Shown here: positions 6,033 through 8,644 of the stretch, one piece after another
Layout of the letters: every line of letters starts with the position of its first letter
Numbering within the stretch: the stretch's first letter is position 1
Program-made: the position numbers and the translations under genes
The notes under the pieces: generated by a model
The model's database searches: none
The model's input: the letters and a program-made list of their open reading frames with translations, nothing else
What the model was told of the DNA's origin: nothing
Source: Candidatus Zipacnadia bacterium
GTDB lineage: Bacteria > Armatimonadota > UBA5377 > JALGUK01
Direction of reading: 5' to 3'
Length of the DNA stretch: 8,644 nucleotides
Assembly: GCA_029820875.1 (NCBI GenBank)
Contig: JALGUK010000170.1
Span: 1-8,644 of the forward strand

Positions 6033-7010
6033 ATGGTTGACGAGACGGAGTTTCGTCCACGATTGCTGACAGCCCAGCAGGCCACCGCGTACCTGCTTGA
6101 GAAGGAGCCGCCGCTGCGGTTCCGCGGGGAAAGCAAGAGGGACTGGGCGCAGTGGAGAGCCGTGTTCGCCGAGGCGATACGCACGGAGCTTGCCCCCTGG
6201 CCCGAGAAAGTGCCGCTGAGGGCGGAGGTACTGGATGTGACGCAGTGCGAGGGCTACCGGCGCGAGAAAGTCATCTTCGACAGCGACGTCTGCGCACACG
6301 GCCACGGCCGCGGCAAGGATGGTATTGTCGGCATCCCCGACGAAAACGGCAATACGGAGGACTATCACAAGGCCATCGCGGTGCGCCTGGCACAGGCCGG
6401 CTATGTCACCATCGCCCCGGACTGGCGGCCGTTCGGCGAACGGAAGGATGAGCCGGACTGGGTCCGACCGGGGCGCGACAACTGCAATGTCGCGTACATG
6501 GCTTACGGCTACTGGGGCTATCACATGCTTGCACTAAACGTCAGTGACGCCTTCTGTTGCCTGGACTACCTTCAAACGCGCGAGGAGGTCCGTCCCGATG
6601 GCTTCGGCATGATCGGATGCTCCTACGGCGGGACGATGACGACATACACAACCGCGCTCGACAACCGCATAAAGGCCGCTGTCATTGTCTGCTACCTGAG
6701 CACACTGCGGGATGCACTCCAGGATAGGCTGGGCAACTTCTGCGGCGCCCAGTACATGCCCGCGCTGCGCAAGTACGGAGACATCGCGGATGTCGCGGGA
6801 TTAATTGCGCCGCGGCCGCTGATGATTCAGGCGGGTGAGCGCGACCAGTGTTTCGTAATCGAGGATGTCATGGAGGCATACGCGCATCTGGAGAGAATAT
6901 ACGCCGCCGCGGGCGCGTCCGAGCAACTGGAGCTTGACCGCTTCGACGGCGCGCACGAAATTGACGAGAGGGCAGTTGAGTTCTTCGCGCGGAGGCTGCC
7001 GGTGAAGTAG
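6033..7010 (+). CDS. Alpha/beta hydrolase (dienelactone hydrolase / acetyl-xylan esterase-like), possibly missing an internal segment
   Basis: The protein has 325 residues. The ATG at 6033 has GGGAGGG 8 nt upstream. Residues about 1-80 form the N-terminal cap seen in Abhydrolase_7-type esterases. The fold shows the oxyanion segment HGHGRGKDG (89-97), the nucleophile elbow GCSYGG with Ser197, a probable acid Asp271 (AGERDQCF) and His308 (FDGAHE), so a full catalytic triad is visible. Relatives act on ester bonds of acetylated or otherwise substituted sugars; the substrate here is unknown. No signal peptide is seen. Odd point: relatives usually have about 20-25 residues, including a strand like SVPAYLLIP and a second strand, between the FDSE-like motif and the HGHG motif. 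Here IFDSDV runs directly into CAHGHG (residues 81-91), as if that segment were deleted in frame. The gene is divergent from the GH123-like gene and convergent with the barrel protein gene. Confidence 0.85.
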   Translation: MVDETEFRPRLLTAQQATAYLLEKEPPLRFRGESKRDWAQWRAVFAEAIRTELAPWPEKVPLRAEVLDVTQCEGYRREKVIFDSDVCAHGHGRGKDGIVGIPDENGNTEDYHKAIAVRLAQAGYVTIAPDWRPFGERKDEPDWVRPGRDNCNVAYMAYGYWGYHMLALNVSDAFCCLDYLQTREEVRPDGFGMIGCSYGGTMTTYTTALDNRIKAAVIVCYLSTLRDALQDRLGNFCGAQYMPALRKYGDIADVAGLIAPRPLMIQAGERDQCFVIEDVMEAYAHLERIYAAAGASEQLELDRFDGAHEIDERAVEFFARRLPVK

Positions 7011-7012
7011 TG

Positions 7013-7039
7013 CGCGATATCGCGGGCGGGACGCCCGCG
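7013..7039. repeat. Overlapping palindromes, interspersed-repeat type, in a convergent spacer
   Basis: CGCGATATCGCG (7013-7024) is a perfect 12-bp palindrome. It overlaps a perfect hairpin, CGCGGGCG (7021-7028), loop GGA, CGCCCGCG (7032-7039). The sequence continues GTACCAGGAAGGGTGG. From general knowledge, this core is a common interspersed repeat of environmental bacteria that is often mistranslated as AGGTPAVPG or AGVPPA; both strings appear here in frames crossing 7010-7070. It starts 3 bp after the esterase stop and ends 57 bp before the stop of the convergent minus-strand gene, so it may terminate transcription from both sides, although no T-run follows directly. Confidence 0.65.
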
Positions 7040-7095
7040 GTACCAGGAAGGGTGGGCTGTTTCGTGACAAGAGTATCCCAAAACAACGCCCGGCG

Positions 7096-8460
7096 TCAAC
7101 GACACGCCTTCTTGAAGGCCTGGATGTCCCCCGCGGAGCCGACTGCCAGGACCTTCCCCATCCCTGCGTTGATCATCAGCCCGCCGTTTGAGTTGGTCTC
7201 CGTCACGTCCTCATCAGCGACGAGGTCCCACACGCGCGCATCGGCGCCCTTGGCGTGAAGGAGCCGGAAGCTTCGGCGGTTGGTGCAGTTGTTGTTGACG
7301 GCCACCACGACCATGACATCTTTCGGGCCTACGAGCGGCTTGAACGCGGCCACCTGAATATCGGTGTCGCTGCTGGCAATTCGGACGAATTGCTCCTCCT
7401 TCTCCACGCGCAACAGGTACGGTATCGCCTTGCTGATTTGCTCAAATGCAGTGCCGATTGCCTTGAGCTGGCACGTTTCGTTCCACAACTCGGTGCGCAG
7501 CGTCAGGTGATGGTGATCGGCCCCGGAGTAGTAGCGGAAGTAGAAGATGCCCTTGGCGCCCTCCTGGATAGCGTTGGCGCCCTCCTGGATAGCGGCCCAG
7601 GCCTCCCAGGTGCAGAAAGTCGGATTGGGCATGTAGTAGCCGCCCATCCAGCCGTAGTCCGGGGGCTTGTCGTTGTAAACCTGCGCACAGCCGAATCCCT
7701 GGGCAATGAACCAAAGCGCCGCATCGCCGGAGCGGGCGACGGCGTAGTAGTCGCGGCAGAAGCGGCGGAATAGATTGCGCGCACGGGGGACCGTGTCCGA
7801 ACAGTACCGCGGGTCGCGTCCCAGCGGATAGCAGCCTGCGCCGACAACGGGCGGCTTGAACATTTTCACGGCCTTCTTGGCCACGTCGAGCTTGTGGAAG
7901 TATAACAGCGGCGGATGGCTGGGGTCCTCACGGCGTACGAGGTTATAGTAATCCGCCATTTCGTCCAGCACCCACCCGGGCATCTCCTCGCACAGTCCCC
8001 AACATAGCAAGCCCCACCGGCCCTTGAAGCGCGCTGCGCGACGCTTCACCATGGGCACAATTTCACGCTCGTGGCGCTCGCGGCGGCTCTCGGGGGTGCC
8101 AATCATAAAGGGGTAGTACATGGGGTCCCCGTTATCTTGCCAGTAGATGCGCACGCCCGCCTGCTCAGCCTTCGTGAAGAGCCGGTCGAGGGCGTCGTCG
8201 TCCAGGCCGCCGCCGTTCAGCCACCAGCAGTTCATGTGATGCTGAACGAGGTCATCGAGGACGAAGTTCCACGTCTCCTCCCCGTAGCTTCCGCCGTAGA
8301 CCCCCAGTGGGAAGAAATCCTTGATTGGCCCCATTTCCCGCTTGGGGGCGGGCTGGTCGAGCCAGGCAGGGTGGTGATTCGCGACATGGTCAGGGACTAC
8401 AGCCCAGATCGGCATAACACAGACAGCAAGCAGCATTATCACGAAAATCGCCCTTGACAT
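7096..8460 (-). CDS. Secreted protein, probable TIM-barrel glycosidase-like, family unresolved
   Basis: The ATG at 8460 gives 454 residues. The frame is open to 8511, but 8460 has AAAGGAG 7 nt upstream and starts a signal peptide (MSRAIFVIMLLAVCVMPIWAVV, core residues 4-20). The body reads like a clan GH-A type barrel: FFPLGVYGG (49-57), a strand-helix unit ending NCWWLNGGG (77-85), AGVRIYWQDNGDP (101-113), then WGLLCWGLCEEMPGW (149-163), where E158 or E159 would be the acid/base candidate at the end of strand 4. ALWFIAQGFG (248-257) and GIFYFRYYSG (304-313) look like the later strands. The last 90 residues or so resemble a beta domain (VMVVVAVNNN, AGMGKVLAVG). I cannot name a glycoside hydrolase family. 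Residues 290-303 are a perfect heptad duplication, AIQEGAN-AIQEGAK. The gene follows a NifU-like gene by 13 bp on the same strand. Confidence 0.82.
   Translation of the reverse strand: MSRAIFVIMLLAVCVMPIWAVVPDHVANHHPAWLDQPAPKREMGPIKDFFPLGVYGGSYGEETWNFVLDDLVQHHMNCWWLNGGGLDDDALDRLFTKAEQAGVRIYWQDNGDPMYYPFMIGTPESRRERHEREIVPMVKRRAARFKGRWGLLCWGLCEEMPGWVLDEMADYYNLVRREDPSHPPLLYFHKLDVAKKAVKMFKPPVVGAGCYPLGRDPRYCSDTVPRARNLFRRFCRDYYAVARSGDAALWFIAQGFGCAQVYNDKPPDYGWMGGYYMPNPTFCTWEAWAAIQEGANAIQEGAKGIFYFRYYSGADHHHLTLRTELWNETCQLKAIGTAFEQISKAIPYLLRVEKEEQFVRIASSDTDIQVAAFKPLVGPKDVMVVVAVNNNCTNRRSFRLLHAKGADARVWDLVADEDVTETNSNGGLMINAGMGKVLAVGSAGDIQAFKKACR
7553..7594. repeat. Perfect 21-bp tandem duplication inside the barrel protein gene
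   Basis: Bases 7553-7573 and 7574-7594 are identical over all 21 positions, each beginning TTGGCGCCCTCC and ending GGATAGCG. The unit is seven codons, so the frame is kept and the protein gains AIQEGA(N/K) twice in a predicted helix. The complete identity, including third codon positions, points to a recent slippage event or to an assembly artefact. Confidence 0.9.
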
Positions 8461-8467
8461 CTCAGTG

Positions 8468-8474
8468 CTCCTTT
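8468..8474 (-). promoter_or_regulatory. Shine-Dalgarno site AAAGGAG overlapping the upstream stop codon
   Basis: On the minus strand AAAGGAG (8474-8468) lies 7 nt before the ATG at 8460 and decides that start over the upstream in-frame codon at 8511. Its first A is also the last base of the TGA (8476-8474) that ends the NifU-like frame, which suggests translational coupling or at least a shared transcript. Confidence 0.8.
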
Positions 8475-8644
8475 CAAGAGTTGCTGTTGCGGAGGGTGTC
8501 GTCCTGGACATGTGCCCGGACGGAGCGCACCACGTAGTTAATTATCGCCTCGTGCAGCGCGGATGCGCCGAGGTTGGAACAGTGCTGCTTCACGGCCGGC
8601 AGACCTCCCAGTTGCTCGGCCACGACCTCGTCGGTGATTTCCCA
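8474..8644 (-). CDS. NifU/IscU-type Fe-S cluster scaffold, C-terminal part (5' partial)
   Basis: Reading the minus strand from the window edge (codon 8644-8642) gives 56 residues to a TGA at 8476-8474: EITDEVVAEQLGGLP, then VKQHCSNLGASALHEAI, ending VQDDTLRNSNS. The pattern ITxExVxExLGGLPxxKxHCSNL followed by an ALxxAI helix is the C-terminal end of the NifU N-terminal/IscU scaffold family. The Cys at residue 22 (in KQHCSNL) is the third conserved cluster-ligand cysteine, while the first two lie outside the window. These proteins assemble 2Fe-2S or 4Fe-4S clusters in the cytoplasm with a cysteine desulfurase. The polar extension of about 20 residues after the last helix is unremarkable. The downstream neighbour is a secreted glycosidase-like gene, 13 bp away, with no obvious functional link. 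I did not assign nifU or iscU because the rest of the gene is missing. Confidence 0.82.
   Translation of the reverse strand, partial: WEITDEVVAEQLGGLPAVKQHCSNLGASALHEAIINYVVRSVRAHVQDDTLRNSNS

Noticed and set aside
5484..6524. 346-codon minus-strand frame across the divergent region
   Set aside because: It runs antisense to the esterase-like gene and then out of frame through the GH123-like signal peptide, with no protein-like domain.
7010..7258. Plus-strand frame beginning RDIAGGTPAVPG
   Set aside because: This is the usual mistranslation of the palindromic repeat at 7013-7039, followed by antisense of the barrel protein gene.
1..8644. CRISPR array, tRNA/rRNA gene, insertion sequence or phage genes
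   Set aside because: I saw no regularly spaced direct repeats, tRNA-like cloverleaf, transposase, integrase or phage structural motifs on either strand by reading.

Overview
This window comes from a GC-rich bacterial genome. The likely source is an environmental lineage rich in secreted carbohydrate-active proteins, such as Armatimonadota, Planctomycetota or a similar group. That placement is an inference from three things: the gene content, the two interspersed repeats, and the use of AAAGGAG-like Shine-Dalgarno sites 7-8 nt before the starts. There is no rRNA, tRNA or taxonomic marker gene complete enough to decide.

Layout, left to right. (1) 1-645, plus strand: the 3' end of an unrecognised gene with a proline-rich tail, followed by a likely intrinsic terminator at 665-702. 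(2) 806-1189, plus: a small orphan protein with four CxxC pairs, probably a zinc ribbon. (3) 1331-2344 and 2414-3475, plus, 69 bp apart and probably co-transcribed: a Gfo/Idh/MocA-family oxidoreductase and a secreted six-kelch beta-propeller. (4) 3521-3630: a structured interspersed repeat between two convergent genes. (5) 3647-5874, minus: a secreted multidomain GH123/DUF4091-type glycoside hydrolase, broken by a frameshift at about 4487. (6) 5875-6032: the divergent intergenic region. (7) 6033-7010, plus: an alpha/beta hydrolase (esterase-like) with an intact Ser-Asp-His set, apparently missing an internal segment near residue 86. (8) 7013-7039: a second palindromic repeat, again between convergent genes. 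(9) 7096-8460, minus: a secreted protein that looks like a TIM-barrel glycosidase and carries a perfect 21-bp in-frame tandem duplication. (10) 8474-8644, minus: the C-terminal end of a NifU/IscU-type Fe-S scaffold, whose stop codon overlaps the ribosome binding site of the barrel protein gene.

Taken together, 1331-8460 looks like a glycan or sugar catabolism locus. It would hold exported hydrolases (the GH123-like protein and the barrel protein), an exported propeller, a carbohydrate-esterase-like hydrolase with no visible signal peptide, and a cytoplasmic NAD(P)-dependent sugar oxidoreductase. No transporter or regulator lies in the window, and the substrate cannot be read from the sequence. 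The most notable points are the coding lesions (frameshift, internal gap, tandem duplication) in three successive enzyme genes, and the placement of both structured repeats exactly in the two convergent spacers. I did not find a clearly novel defence or mobile system.
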